A stretch of DNA of 64,000 bases from Marinobacter manganoxydans MnI7-9 (GTDB taxonomy: Bacteria; Pseudomonadota; Gammaproteobacteria; Pseudomonadales; Oleiphilaceae): NCBI RefSeq assembly GCF_000235625.1, contig NZ_AGTR01000055.1, forward strand, positions 1 through 64,000, given 5' to 3'. Below the pieces are notes generated by a model that did no database searches, was not told the origin of the DNA, and saw nothing but the letters and a program-made list of their open reading frames with translations. A program made the translations under genes and the position numbers. Below, piece after piece: positions 53,282 to 63,021 of the stretch. Each line of letters opens with the position of its first letter. The stretch's first letter is position 1.

Positions 53282-53938
53282 ATGGCAGAGTTGCGCACCG
53301 AAGAAGAACAGGTCCAGGCGATCAAGGACTGGTGGAAGAAAAACGGCAGTTCTCTGCTGATCGGCATTGGTGCAGCCCTGGCCATTGTGTTCGGCTGGCA
53401 GGCTTGGCAGAACCATCAGGCGCAGCAACGCACCGAGGCAGCCAACCAGTTTGCCAATCTGCTGAATGCCTTCAGTGATCAGGCTGATGAAACCAGTGGC
53501 GAGACCGTCGCTTTCGTCGCGCAGACCCTGCGGGAGGACTATACGGATAGCGCCTATGCGGTTTACGGTAACCTGATCCTCGTCCGTCAGCAGTTGATGC
53601 AGGAGGGCAACGCCGAAGCCGCCATTGATTCCCTGAAGTGGGCATTGGAAAAAACCGGAGAGCATGAGGCACTGGCGCTTGTGGTCCGTAATCGTCTGGC
53701 TCGCGCCCAGTTTTCCTCAGGCCAGTACGAAGATGCTCTGGCCACCATCGACGGCGCCGGTAATGCCGATGCGTTTGATGCCATGTACTCCGAGCTCCGT
53801 GGCGACATCCTGTTGGCGCAGGGCGACCGGGAGGGCGCACGTGAGGCCTATCTTGCTGCCCGTGAGCAGAGCCAGCAGGGTCGTAGCGGTATTCTGGAAC
53901 TGAAACTGGCAGACCTCGGTGTCGGGGAGGATGCCTGA
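53282..53938 (+). CDS. yfgM: YfgM-like membrane protein
   Basis: The product is 218 residues. The cytoplasmic start AELRTEEEQVQAIKDWWKKN and the span SLLIGIGAALAIVFGWQAW (about 22-40) are typical of YfgM, with a TPR-like periplasmic domain after it. In E. coli YfgM associates with PpiD at the Sec translocon. The stop overlaps the bamB start by one base. Confidence 0.93.
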   Translation: MAELRTEEEQVQAIKDWWKKNGSSLLIGIGAALAIVFGWQAWQNHQAQQRTEAANQFANLLNAFSDQADETSGETVAFVAQTLREDYTDSAYAVYGNLILVRQQLMQEGNAEAAIDSLKWALEKTGEHEALALVVRNRLARAQFSSGQYEDALATIDGAGNADAFDAMYSELRGDILLAQGDREGAREAYLAAREQSQQGRSGILELKLADLGVGEDA

Positions 53939-55110
53939 TGCCGGTTATCCGCGACAGGATCTCAAAACGCGGACTGCTGATGGCGCTGGCAATGCTGGCG
54001 GCACTTTCCGGGTGTAGCACCACGGATACTTTCGAACAACCTGTTCCGGTTCCCGAGATTGAGGCGACCGCCGAATTCAAGAGAGTCTGGAGCATGTCCG
54101 TGGGCGACGGTCATGATGGTGATTTTCTCTACCTGGCACCCCTGAATACCGGTGATCTGATCTACGCCGCATCGGCAGATGGTGAGCTTTACGCAGTGGC
54201 CTCGGATTCCGGCAAGGTTGTCTGGGAATCAGAATTTGAGGAGCGCATCTTCTCTGGTCTCGGCGGTGATGGGCAGTATCTTTACCTGACCACCGAGAAC
54301 GCGGATCTGGTAGCCCTTTCCCGTGAGGACGGCTCCGAGGTCTGGCGTCAGCCTCTGCCGACGGAAGTACTGTCAGCGCCCCAGTCCAATGGCTCGCTCG
54401 TTGTTGCCCAGACCACTGATGGCAAGGTTCTCGGCTTCAGCGCCGCTGATGGCGAGAAGCTATGGCAGTATGACGGAACCGTTCCGGTCCTTTCGATGCG
54501 GGCCGCCGCTGCACCTCTGGTCGGTGGTGATGTGGTGATTGCATCCTTTGCCAGCGGCAAACTGATCGCTCTGGCAGCAGCCTCGGGGCAGCCCATGTGG
54601 CAGTACGAAGTGGGCCAGCCTCAGGGGCGTACCGAGCTGGAAAGGCTGGTTGACGTGACTGGGCAACCCCTGGTTATTGAGACCGCCGTTATGGTGGTTG
54701 GCTACCAGGGTAAGCTTGCCCTCGTTGATATTCGCACGGGCCAGGAGATCTGGAGCCGGAAGGCGTCCAGCCTCTACTCGCCAATGATTGGTGGCGGTCA
54801 GATCTATCTGGCCTCGGCCAATGGCGACATTGTTGCCCTGAGAGGCTCGGATCGTCGGGAAGTCTGGACCCAGGATCGTCTTGCCTGGCGCCAGCTGACC
54901 CAGCCAATGGTTTATGAAAACTATCTGGTGGTGGGCGATTTCGAAGGCTACCTGCATGTCATTGACCGTGAGGATGGCAAGCTGGTTGGCCAGCTGGAGT
55001 TCGACGATGAGGGTATCCGCGTACCGGCACAGCGCCTTGCCAATGGTAACCTGCTGGTTTTTGGCAACAGCGGAAAGATGGCCGTATTCCAGGTTAAGCC
55101 GCAGGATTGA
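53938..55110 (+). CDS. bamB: Outer membrane assembly lipoprotein BamB
   Basis: The product is 390 residues. The lipobox is in LAMLAALSGCSTTD. Repeated PQQ-like blades are visible, for example YAASADGELYAVASDSGKVV, LVALSREDGSEVWRQPLPTE and LALVDIRTGQEIWSRKASSL, building the eight-bladed propeller of BamB. It is part of the BAM complex that inserts beta-barrel proteins. der follows 9 bases later. Confidence 0.96.
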   Translation: MPVIRDRISKRGLLMALAMLAALSGCSTTDTFEQPVPVPEIEATAEFKRVWSMSVGDGHDGDFLYLAPLNTGDLIYAASADGELYAVASDSGKVVWESEFEERIFSGLGGDGQYLYLTTENADLVALSREDGSEVWRQPLPTEVLSAPQSNGSLVVAQTTDGKVLGFSAADGEKLWQYDGTVPVLSMRAAAAPLVGGDVVIASFASGKLIALAAASGQPMWQYEVGQPQGRTELERLVDVTGQPLVIETAVMVVGYQGKLALVDIRTGQEIWSRKASSLYSPMIGGGQIYLASANGDIVALRGSDRREVWTQDRLAWRQLTQPMVYENYLVVGDFEGYLHVIDREDGKLVGQLEFDDEGIRVPAQRLANGNLLVFGNSGKMAVFQVKPQD

Positions 55111-55119
55111 TCCCCCATT

Positions 55120-56541
55120 ATGACCCCAGTTATTGCCCTTGTCGGACGCCCTAACGTCGGCAAATCGACATTATTTAATCAGATGACCCGTTCCAGGGAT
55201 GCCCTGGTTGCGGACTTTCCGGGGCTTACCCGTGACCGCAAATACGGTGAGGGCAGCTATGAGGGGCAGCGCTTCATCGTCATAGACACCGGTGGTCTTA
55301 CCGGTGACGAGCAGGGCCTTGATCTTGAAATGGCCCGCCAGTCCATGCAGGCGGTAGAAGAGGCTGACATCGTATTGTTCCTGGTGGACGGTCGTGCCGG
55401 CCTGACTGCGGGCGATGAACTCATTGCAGACAGTCTTCGTCGGTCCGGAAAGCAGGCCCGTCTGGTTGTGAACAAGACCGATGGTCAGGATCCGGACATC
55501 GCGGCATCGGATTTCTACAGCCTGGGCTTTGAATCCACCTTCCTGATTGCAGCCTCCCACAACCGGGGTATCCGCTCGATGCTCGAAATCCTGCTGCCCT
55601 CAGAGGAGGAGCGGGAGGAAGAGGACCGGGCTGATCGTTACCCCGGCATCCGCATCGGAGTGGTCGGCCGGCCGAACGTGGGCAAGTCCACCCTGGTCAA
55701 CCGCATGCTCGGTGAAGAGCGTGTGGTGGTTTACGATATGCCGGGTACTACCCGGGATAGCGTTCATATCCCGTACGAGCGTCAGGGCAGTCAGTACACG
55801 CTGATTGATACCGCCGGTGTCCGTCGCCGCAAGAATGTCAGTGAAGTGGTGGAGAAGTTCTCCATTATCAAGACGCTGCAGGCCATTGACGACGCTCACG
55901 TGGTTATTCTGGTCATTGATGCCCGGGAAGGCCTCGTGGATCAGGACCTTCACCTGATCGGGTTTGTCCTTGATGCCGGCCGTTCACTGGTGATCGCCGT
56001 CAACAAGTGGGACGGCATGGACCCGGAAGACCGCGCCCGGGTGAAAGAACAGGTTCAGCGTCGCCTGGACTTTCTGGATTACGCTGATAAGCACTATATC
56101 TCGGCGCTTCACGGCTCCGGCGTCGGCGTGATGTATGAGTCGGTGCAAGCCTGCTACGAGTCCGCGATGGCGAAATGGCCAACCAACCGCCTGACTGCGA
56201 TTCTGCAGGATGCTATTGCCCAGCATCAGCCGCCCATGGTGCACGGTCGCCGGATCAAGCTGCGTTACGCGCACCAGGGCGGTTCCAACCCCCCTGTGAT
56301 TGTGGTTCACGGTAACCAGGTGGATTCCCTGCCGGGCGCATACAAGCGGTATCTTGAGAATACCTTCCGTAAGGTTCTGAAGGTAACGGGTTCACCAATC
56401 CGCTTCGAGTTCAAATCGGGTGAAAATCCGTTTGCCGGCAAAGTGGATCGGCTAACTCCGCGTCAGAGGGTCAAGAAGGACAACGACGAGAAGAAGGGCC
56501 GTCGTCCGAAAAAACAGCGTCAGAAGAGCCTCAAGCGCTGA
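55120..56541 (+). CDS. der: Ribosome-assembly GTPase Der (EngA)
   Basis: The product is 473 residues with two tandem GTPase domains: [20 protein letters not shown] (about 5-24) with NKTDGQ, and [20 protein letters not shown] (about 183-202) with NKWDGM. The C-terminal KH-like domain ([20 protein letters not shown]) and a basic tail follow. It acts in 50S subunit maturation. Confidence 0.97.
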   Translation: MTPVIALVGRPNVGKSTLFNQMTRSRDALVADFPGLTRDRKYGEGSYEGQRFIVIDTGGLTGDEQGLDLEMARQSMQAVEEADIVLFLVDGRAGLTAGDELIADSLRRSGKQARLVVNKTDGQDPDIAASDFYSLGFESTFLIAASHNRGIRSMLEILLPSEEEREEEDRADRYPGIRIGVVGRPNVGKSTLVNRMLGEERVVVYDMPGTTRDSVHIPYERQGSQYTLIDTAGVRRRKNVSEVVEKFSIIKTLQAIDDAHVVILVIDAREGLVDQDLHLIGFVLDAGRSLVIAVNKWDGMDPEDRARVKEQVQRRLDFLDYADKHYISALHGSGVGVMYESVQACYESAMAKWPTNRLTAILQDAIAQHQPPMVHGRRIKLRYAHQGGSNPPVIVVHGNQVDSLPGAYKRYLENTFRKVLKVTGSPIRFEFKSGENPFAGKVDRLTPRQRVKKDNDEKKGRRPKKQRQKSLKR

Positions 56542-56562
56542 GTGAGTGGCCGGGCTCAGGAC

Positions 56563-58725
56563 TTATTCCTGATCCGGCCCCGCACTTTCCACCTGCTTGG
56601 CCTGCACAGCGGTCAATGCAACCGTAAACACGATATCCTCCACCAGAGCCCCACGTGAAAGGTCGTTCACCGGCTTGCGCAAGCCCTGAAGCATTGGCCC
56701 GACACTGACCACATTGGCACTTCGCTGAACCGCCTTGTAAGTGGTATTTCCGGTGTTCAGATCCGGGAATACGAAGACCGTTGCCTTGCCTGCAACTTTG
56801 CTGTCCGGCGCCTTGCTTCTTGCGACGCTTTCGATGGCCGCTGCATCGTATTGGAGTGGTCCGTCTATCAGCAGATCCGGCCTGCGCTCGCGAGCGATCC
56901 TAGTCGCCTCCCTGACTTTCTCGACATCCTGACCGCTGCCCGACTCTCCGGTGCTGTAACTGATCATGGCGACCAGCGGCTCAATACCAAAGGCTTCCGC
57001 AGACTCCGCACTCTGGATGGCGATGTCGGCCAGTTCCTCGGCATTGGGGTCTGGATTGATGGCGCAGTCCCCGTAGACCACCACCTGTTGCGGCAACAAC
57101 ATGAAGAACACGGAAGAGACTACCTTTGCATGCTCATGGGTCTTGATCAGTTGCAGGGCAGGGCGCACCGTATTCGCCGTCGTGTGAATGGCACCGGATA
57201 CCAGTCCATCAGCTTCATCCAGAGCCACCATCATGGTACCGAGAACCGCGTTGTCTTCGAGCATGGCTTCCGCCATGTCTGATGTCAGTCCTTTATGCTT
57301 GCGAAGTTCTACCATCGGAGCGACGTAGCGTTGTCGCACCTCCCCTGGATCAATGATCTCGATATCCCCGGGCAGTTCCAGATCCTGGGAATCCGCTACC
57401 CGTTTTATCTCTGCCGCATTCCCGATCAAGGCACACCTTGCCAACCTGCGTTGATGGCAGATGATGGCGGCCTGTACGGTTCTTGGCTCGCTGCCCTCCG
57501 GCAATATGATGCGCTTATTCGCGGCCCGGGCCCGCTCGGACAGCTGGTATCGGAAGGCAGGAGGGGAAAGCCTGTCCTGCCGGGCAACCTTGAGATGCTG
57601 TTGCAACCAGTTGGTGTCGATACGGGTTGCAACCGCTTCCATCGCCTTTTCAATCCGGTTGGGGTCATCAATCGGGATGGCCGCCGACAGGTTGGCCAGC
57701 ATATGAGCAGTTTCATAGGTATTGGCGTCTGACCCCAGAACTGGAAGGCCTGTTTCCAGGGCCCTGTGGCACAGGGTGATCACTCGCTGGTCGGGTATCA
57801 GGCCACCGGTCAGCATCAGGCCGGCGAGGGGAACCCCGTTGAGAGCGGCAACAGCTGTGGCCACCACGATGTCTTCGCGATCTCCGGGCGTGACCAGAAG
57901 AGTGCCAGGCCTGAGGGTTTCCGTCATGTTCCGAATGCTACGGGCGCAAACCGATACCTTCTGGACCCGCCTGGCGTGCATCTGCCCCTCATTGAGGACC
58001 GGTAACCCGAGTTCCCTGGCAATGTCGGATACCCTGGGGGCCAGCAAATCCGCCTGCCATGGAATCTCGGCTAAGAGGTGAAAGCGGCCCTCGCTGAATA
58101 CCGTGCACTCGGTCTGGTAGTCGACAGTGACGGGGGCAGGGTGGTTGTTGTTGGAACGAGGCTCAAGGCCCGACTGCTCGGGCTCCCCAACCTTGTTCAG
58201 GATGACGCCAATAACGTCCGGATCACTGGGACTGGCAAACAGGCGCGACGAGAAGTCCAGTTCTTCATCCAGTTGCCTGGCGTCCAGGTCTTTGGGCGTG
58301 CTCACCAGGATTACCTCGGAACCGAGGTTGCGGGCAACTTCCACGTTCAGCCTGGCGATATAGGCTTCGCTGCGGTCTGGGACGAGGCCTTCGATGATCA
58401 CCACATCCACATCCCGGGCAACCTTCTGGTATTCACCCACGACTGTTTCGAGGAGGTAGTCGGCTTTGCCTCTGTTGAGCAGTTGTTGCGCTTCCTTGAG
58501 GGCAATCGGGTCTGGCGGGTTCAGGTGGCTGCTGGCCCTCACAAACGCCACCGACGAGTCCTGGCCAGCGTTGTGCATGGATTCTGCGCGGTGAACCGCC
58601 TGGCAGAAGGGTTTGTAGAAGCCAACGCTGACGCCTACCCGTTCAAGGGCGCGCAGCAGACCCAGGCAAACTGACGTGAGCCCTGAATCTATGGATGTCG
58701 GTGCAAAAAAGAGACTCTTTGCCAT
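56563..58725 (-). CDS. pta: Phosphate acetyltransferase (long form)
   Basis: The product is 720 residues, the three-domain Pta. An N-terminal P-loop-like domain (SLFFAPTSIDSGLTSVCLGL) and a DRTGG region precede the catalytic domain (from about 390: RARAANKRIILPEGSEPRTV, SGAIHTTANTVRPALQLIKT, MISYSTGESGSGQDVEKVRE). It interconverts acetyl-CoA and acetyl-phosphate. ackA lies 27 bases upstream in the same direction, so ackA-pta is one operon. Confidence 0.96.
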   Translation of the reverse strand: MAKSLFFAPTSIDSGLTSVCLGLLRALERVGVSVGFYKPFCQAVHRAESMHNAGQDSSVAFVRASSHLNPPDPIALKEAQQLLNRGKADYLLETVVGEYQKVARDVDVVIIEGLVPDRSEAYIARLNVEVARNLGSEVILVSTPKDLDARQLDEELDFSSRLFASPSDPDVIGVILNKVGEPEQSGLEPRSNNNHPAPVTVDYQTECTVFSEGRFHLLAEIPWQADLLAPRVSDIARELGLPVLNEGQMHARRVQKVSVCARSIRNMTETLRPGTLLVTPGDREDIVVATAVAALNGVPLAGLMLTGGLIPDQRVITLCHRALETGLPVLGSDANTYETAHMLANLSAAIPIDDPNRIEKAMEAVATRIDTNWLQQHLKVARQDRLSPPAFRYQLSERARAANKRIILPEGSEPRTVQAAIICHQRRLARCALIGNAAEIKRVADSQDLELPGDIEIIDPGEVRQRYVAPMVELRKHKGLTSDMAEAMLEDNAVLGTMMVALDEADGLVSGAIHTTANTVRPALQLIKTHEHAKVVSSVFFMLLPQQVVVYGDCAINPDPNAEELADIAIQSAESAEAFGIEPLVAMISYSTGESGSGQDVEKVREATRIARERRPDLLIDGPLQYDAAAIESVARSKAPDSKVAGKATVFVFPDLNTGNTTYKAVQRSANVVSVGPMLQGLRKPVNDLSRGALVEDIVFTVALTAVQAKQVESAGPDQE

Positions 58726-58752
58726 GGTGGTATTCCTGATGATGCGCGTGGG

Positions 58753-59949
58753 TCAGGCCGGGGCGACCGAGCCGGCAAGCCGGGATGCTTCCCGTGCAAT
58801 AACCAGTTCCTCGTTGGTGGGGATCACCAACACGGGAAACCTGGAGTCGGGGCTTTCGATCCGCCCGTCGCTGAACTCGCCATGATGGTTGTTGAGGTCC
58901 GGACTGAGCTCAAACCCCATGAGCTTGAGATGGTTGATGGTTTCGGCTCTGATCCGGGCACTGTTTTCCCCAATGCCGCCAGTGAAAACCAGCGCGTCGA
59001 GGTGGCTAAGGGACGCCATCATGGCCCCAATGTAACGGGCGAGCCGGAAGCAGAAAACATCAATGGCGGTTTGTGATGGCTCATGGCCATGATCCGCGAG
59101 TTCACAGAGCGAGCGCATGTCATTGGTCTGGCCGGACAGGCCGAGAAGGCCACTTTCCTGGTTCAGGATCCGGTGAACCTCATCGGCGGCGAAGCCTTTG
59201 CCGCTTAGAAAGTCGAACAGGCCAGGGTCGACATCCCCACTGCGGGTTCCCATTACCAGTCCCTCCAGTGGCGTAAGGCCCATGCTGGTATCGACACTGA
59301 TGCCGTCCCGGATGGCCGTAATGCTGCATCCATTGCCCAGGTGCGCCGAGATGACCGAGGTGGTTGCCGGTGTTTTTCCCAACAAACGGGCAGTTTCGGC
59401 GGCCATGAAGGCATGACTGGTGCCGTGGAACCCATAACGGCGGACGCCCCAATCGCGATACCAGGCCTCTGGAAGCGCATAGAGGAAGGCCCGTCTGGGC
59501 AGGGTCTGATGAAACGCGGTGTCGAAAACGGCAGTCTGGGGCACCCCGGGAAACTGTGCCAGGGTTGCTCGAATACCGGACAGATTGACCGGGTTGTGAA
59601 GAGGGGCAAGGCCTGCGCAGCTTTCAATGGCCTTGAGCACATCGCCATCAATGAGTACGGCCTCATGGAAGGTCTCACCACCATGAACGACCCTGTGACC
59701 TATGGCCGAGGGAGCCGTTGTCATCAGTCCCAGGTCCCGGAAAGCCGTGACCAGTGTATCTAGCGCCTGATCATGGCCGGCGCCAGCGTCCAGAGGGATC
59801 GTTCCTTCCTGGCCGTCAATGTGGGCAAATGCATCGTTCTGGCCCAGGCGCTCGGCCAGAGCGGACAGCAGTTTCCTGTGTTGGTTGTTGAACAGTGCGA
59901 GTTTCAGGGATGAGCTGCCGCAGTTCACGACAAGTACGGTGTCTTCCAT
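58753..59949 (-). CDS. ackA: Acetate kinase
   Basis: The product is 398 residues. VLVVNCGSSSLKLALF is the phosphate-binding start, with GHRVVHGGETF, FHQTLPRRAFLYALPEAWYR, HLGNGCSITAIRDG, DTSMGLTPLEGLVMGTRSGD and FTGGIGENSARIR as further ASKHA motifs. It makes ATP from acetyl-phosphate or the reverse, with Pta. Confidence 0.97.
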   Translation of the reverse strand: MEDTVLVVNCGSSSLKLALFNNQHRKLLSALAERLGQNDAFAHIDGQEGTIPLDAGAGHDQALDTLVTAFRDLGLMTTAPSAIGHRVVHGGETFHEAVLIDGDVLKAIESCAGLAPLHNPVNLSGIRATLAQFPGVPQTAVFDTAFHQTLPRRAFLYALPEAWYRDWGVRRYGFHGTSHAFMAAETARLLGKTPATTSVISAHLGNGCSITAIRDGISVDTSMGLTPLEGLVMGTRSGDVDPGLFDFLSGKGFAADEVHRILNQESGLLGLSGQTNDMRSLCELADHGHEPSQTAIDVFCFRLARYIGAMMASLSHLDALVFTGGIGENSARIRAETINHLKLMGFELSPDLNNHHGEFSDGRIESPDSRFPVLVIPTNEELVIAREASRLAGSVAPA

Positions 59950-59976
59950 GGGAATGGGCGTCCAACGGTTTTCGAT

Positions 59977-62388
59977 CTATACCCGATGATTGCTGGCCAG
60001 CCAGGCATCAAAGTCCGCCGCCGGCAGCGGACGACTGTAGAAATACCCCTGAGAGAAGTCGCAACCTTCCTTTTTCAGGAAGTGGGTCTGAGCCTCTTCT
60101 TCCACGCCTTCAGCGATCACCCGCAGGCCCAGGCTGTGGGCCATGTTGATAATGGCCCGCACCAGTGAAGCATCTTCAGGTTCCTTCATGACATCCTGAA
60201 CAAACGATTTATCGATCTTCAGGGTATCAAACGGGTAGCTCTTCAGATAGCTGAGGGCCGAGTAGCCGGTACCAAAATCGTCTACTGACAGCCGGATCCC
60301 GGCTTTGTCGAGCTGGCGCAGGATTTCGGCGGTTTCAATGGAGTTGTCCAGAATCAGTCGTTCGGTAATTTCAAGTTCCAGCTGTTCCGGTGCCAGACCG
60401 CTGGTAGAGAGGGCGTGCATCACGGCCTCGGTAAACCCGGGATCCCGGAACTGGCGTGGGGACACGTTCACGGAAATACCAATGTCTTTTCCGATGGCCT
60501 GCCTCCATCCCACGGCTGCCCGACAAGCCTCTTCAAGAACCCACTCGCCGATGGGTGTTATCAGGCCGGTTTCCTCGGCGAGGGGAATAAATCGATCAGG
60601 CATCACCATGCCCATGGCCGGGTTGTTCCAGCGCAGCAGCGCCTCCACCGAGCAAAGGGTGCCGGAATCGGTATTCACGATTGGCTGGAAATACAGTTCG
60701 AATTCCTTCAGCTCCAGAGCCCTGCGCATGCTGGATTCCATCTTCAGGCGCTCGTGGGAGACCTCGGTCATTTCCGGGGCAAAATGCGCGAAGGAACTCT
60801 TGCCTTTGTGTTTGGCCTGGTACATGGCGGCATCGGCGTGCTGCAGCAGCGTGCCGCTGTTGTCAGAGTCCGTCGGGAAAATAGCGATGCCGATGCTCGT
60901 GGTTACAAAAACCTCCTGACCATTGAGTATGTAGGGCGGTGAGAAGGTTTTCAGGATACGCTCTGCCACCTGCGACGAAGCCTCCGGGCCGGTCAGCCCC
61001 GGCAGGATGACCAGGAACTCATCGCCCCCCAGCCGTGCAACGGTACTGGTGCCACGGAGGCAGCTGGAAATTCGACGGGCTGCTTCAATCAACAGGTTGT
61101 CGCCGGCATCGTGGCCGAGGGTGTCGTTTATGTGCTTGAAGTTGTCGAGATCGAGGAACATCACGCCCACGAGGGTACTTTCCCGACGTGCCTGGGCCAG
61201 TGCCAGTTTCAGACGGTCCAAGGCCAGCATCCGGTTGGGCAGCCCGGTCAGGATGTCGTAGTTGGCCTGGCGCAGGAGCTGCTGTTCATAGCGTTTGCGG
61301 ATGCTGATGTCTTCACCCAGGATGAGGTAACCGGTGGTGCCGCCGGATTCGTCCTTGATAGGGGTGGCAATCAGTTGCTCCCAGAAGCGTTCACCATTAC
61401 GGCGCACGCTGTTCACTTCACCCTGCCAGACCCCGACGCGCTGCACCTGAAGGCGGATGGATTGCCACAGGTGTCGGCTTTCACGGTTTTCAATATCATT
61501 GTCCCCAAGTGCGCCAGGGTGTTTGCCAATGATCGAAGCAGCCTCGTAGCCGGTTAACTGGGTAAATTTCTGGTTGGCAAATTCGATGCGCCACTGCCGG
61601 TCGCAGATCAGGACCGAGGAGGGGCTTTGTTCAATGGCTTTGGAAAACTTCCGGATTTCCGCCGCATCTTTTTGCTGGCGCTCCATATCCGCGTTCAGTC
61701 GCTCGCGCATCTGGTTAATGGCGTCCGTGACGCGACCCAATTCGTCGTTCCGGTTGGATGGTGTGTTGGGCCTATCCAGTGTTAGTGGCTTCGAGGTGGT
61801 TATCAGAGAAAAGTCCCGGGCGTAATTCGCCATGGTAGTCAGATGGCGTGCCACGAAGTGCTGGAAGATCAAGATGATCAGTATAGAAACAAAGAAGGTC
61901 TTCAGGAACTGGGTGACCAGGATGACCCCGACTTTGCGCTGCAGTTCATCGTAGACCCGGCCAAGGTCCGCTGTGATCGTAAGCTCGCCCAGTTTGAACA
62001 TTTCATCACCGTGGTGAACCAGGCTGAAACTGTGGAGCGCGGTTTTTGCTCCCCGGGGAATGTCACCCATTATCAGCTCGGAATCGGGTTCGATCCGCAG
62101 TCGCAGGTGGATTACGTCGGGTAGGCTGAGAATACCATCCATCTGGGTCTGCAGCAGTTTTTGATCCAGAGCCCACAGGCTCCGTGCCAGGCTGGATGCA
62201 TAACTGGTTTCAACAACCTGCATACGGCTGTGAATCTGGGAAAGATCCTTGCGGTAGTCCGAATAGATCTGCAGGGCGGAAGCGGCGAGGGTGAAGGCGG
62301 AGCTAAATAAAAGAATCCAGGCCAGCAGCCTGAAAGACAGGGGCGAGCCTGTGCGAAAACGTTGAAGACGCGTCGACAGTTTTGGCAT
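59977..62388 (-). CDS. Membrane PAS-GGDEF-EAL protein (c-di-GMP turnover)
   Basis: The start is taken as the ATG at 62388 (803 residues); an in-frame GTG at 62406 is also possible. Two spans (about 18-38 and 165-185) enclose a periplasmic sensor part, followed by HAMP-like (NDELGRVTDAINQMRERLNA), PAS (AIEQSPSSVLICDRQWRIEF), GGDEF and EAL domains. The GGDEF motif is intact (ARLGGDEFLVIL) but its inhibitory RxxD site reads RGTS. The EAL domain has VEALLRWNNP, the loop 6 motif DDFGTGYSALSYLKS and NVSPRQF, so phosphodiesterase activity is plausible. Confidence 0.93.
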   Translation of the reverse strand: MPKLSTRLQRFRTGSPLSFRLLAWILLFSSAFTLAASALQIYSDYRKDLSQIHSRMQVVETSYASSLARSLWALDQKLLQTQMDGILSLPDVIHLRLRIEPDSELIMGDIPRGAKTALHSFSLVHHGDEMFKLGELTITADLGRVYDELQRKVGVILVTQFLKTFFVSILIILIFQHFVARHLTTMANYARDFSLITTSKPLTLDRPNTPSNRNDELGRVTDAINQMRERLNADMERQQKDAAEIRKFSKAIEQSPSSVLICDRQWRIEFANQKFTQLTGYEAASIIGKHPGALGDNDIENRESRHLWQSIRLQVQRVGVWQGEVNSVRRNGERFWEQLIATPIKDESGGTTGYLILGEDISIRKRYEQQLLRQANYDILTGLPNRMLALDRLKLALAQARRESTLVGVMFLDLDNFKHINDTLGHDAGDNLLIEAARRISSCLRGTSTVARLGGDEFLVILPGLTGPEASSQVAERILKTFSPPYILNGQEVFVTTSIGIAIFPTDSDNSGTLLQHADAAMYQAKHKGKSSFAHFAPEMTEVSHERLKMESSMRRALELKEFELYFQPIVNTDSGTLCSVEALLRWNNPAMGMVMPDRFIPLAEETGLITPIGEWVLEEACRAAVGWRQAIGKDIGISVNVSPRQFRDPGFTEAVMHALSTSGLAPEQLELEITERLILDNSIETAEILRQLDKAGIRLSVDDFGTGYSALSYLKSYPFDTLKIDKSFVQDVMKEPEDASLVRAIINMAHSLGLRVIAEGVEEEAQTHFLKKEGCDFSQGYFYSRPLPAADFDAWLASNHRV

Positions 62389-62627
62389 GTATTGAACTTC
62401 AGCCACCCAGACCGGTTAGGAGATCGGACACTTCCTTTGATTCCGACTATAGCAGCAGTTTCTTTCAAATGCCTTGCAAATGCAGGAAAAATCGAAGGAA
62501 ATGTGTTGTGGTTCAGTATTTATGCGTACTTCGAGCCTGACAAATACGTTGACGTGGATCAATACCTTGCGGGCGTGCCGGGCGTAGCCTGAGTTTAATC
62601 AAGTTAATTGCCGGAAGGAGAAGCAAA

Positions 62628-62780
62628 ATGTATATGGACGCCGTTGTTATCGCGGGTATTGCGACTGTATTGCTGGTGGTTGGGTTTTTTGTTGGTGTTG
62701 GCATCTTCGTGATGAAGGATCAGAAGGAGCACGGGCACCAGGACAGAAAAGAAGGGAAGCAAGGCCACAAGCCGGTCTGA
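62628..62780 (+). CDS. Small single-span membrane protein (50 residues)
   Basis: The ATG at 62628 has AAGGAG 8 bases upstream. The product starts MYMDAVVIAGIATVLLVVGF and has one membrane span (about 5-29), then a charged, His/Lys-rich cytoplasmic tail (MKDQKEHGHQDRKEGKQGHK). I do not recognise a named family. The good ribosome binding site, codon use and following hairpin (62785-62812) argue that it is real. Confidence 0.7.
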   Translation: MYMDAVVIAGIATVLLVVGFFVGVGIFVMKDQKEHGHQDRKEGKQGHKPV

Positions 62781-62784
62781 CAAT

Positions 62785-62812
62785 GTCATTGGGAAAATTC
62801 GGTTTCCCTGAC
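62785..62812 (+). terminator. Stem-loop after the small membrane protein gene
   Basis: GTCA-TT-GGGAAA and TTTCCC-TGAC pair around ATTCGG, with a two-base bulge and a short T stretch after it. It may terminate the small gene before the convergent tRNA-Glu. Confidence 0.5.
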
Positions 62813-62830
62813 ATTTCAACGCGGAAAAAT

Positions 62831-62906
62831 TGGCGTCCCCTAGGGGGTTCGAACCCCTGTTGCCGCCGTGAAAGGGCGGAGTCCTAGGCCACTAGACGAA
62901 GGGGAC
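62831..62906 (-). tRNA. tRNA-Glu (anticodon TTC)
   Basis: The gene is 76 bases with acceptor GTCCCCT/AGGGGAC, discriminator G and an encoded CCA. The anticodon stem is CCGCC/GGCGG around the loop CTTTCAC, giving TTC. The T arm reads GGGG-TTCGAAC-CCCC. Confidence 0.95.
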
Positions 62907-63021
62907 GCAACGCTTTCAACACCTTGCCTCGTCGAGGTGGCGCGTATATTAAGAAAGCTTCGAAACCCTGTCAACGTCTTTTTTGAAAAAAATCAGGGGA
63001 GCTTGATAAGGCCCCCTTGGG

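Noticed and set aside
56549-56580. Hairpin GGCCGGG...CCGGCC at the der/pta junction as a terminator
   Set aside because: It is imperfect, lies partly inside the pta coding end, and has no T run on either strand.
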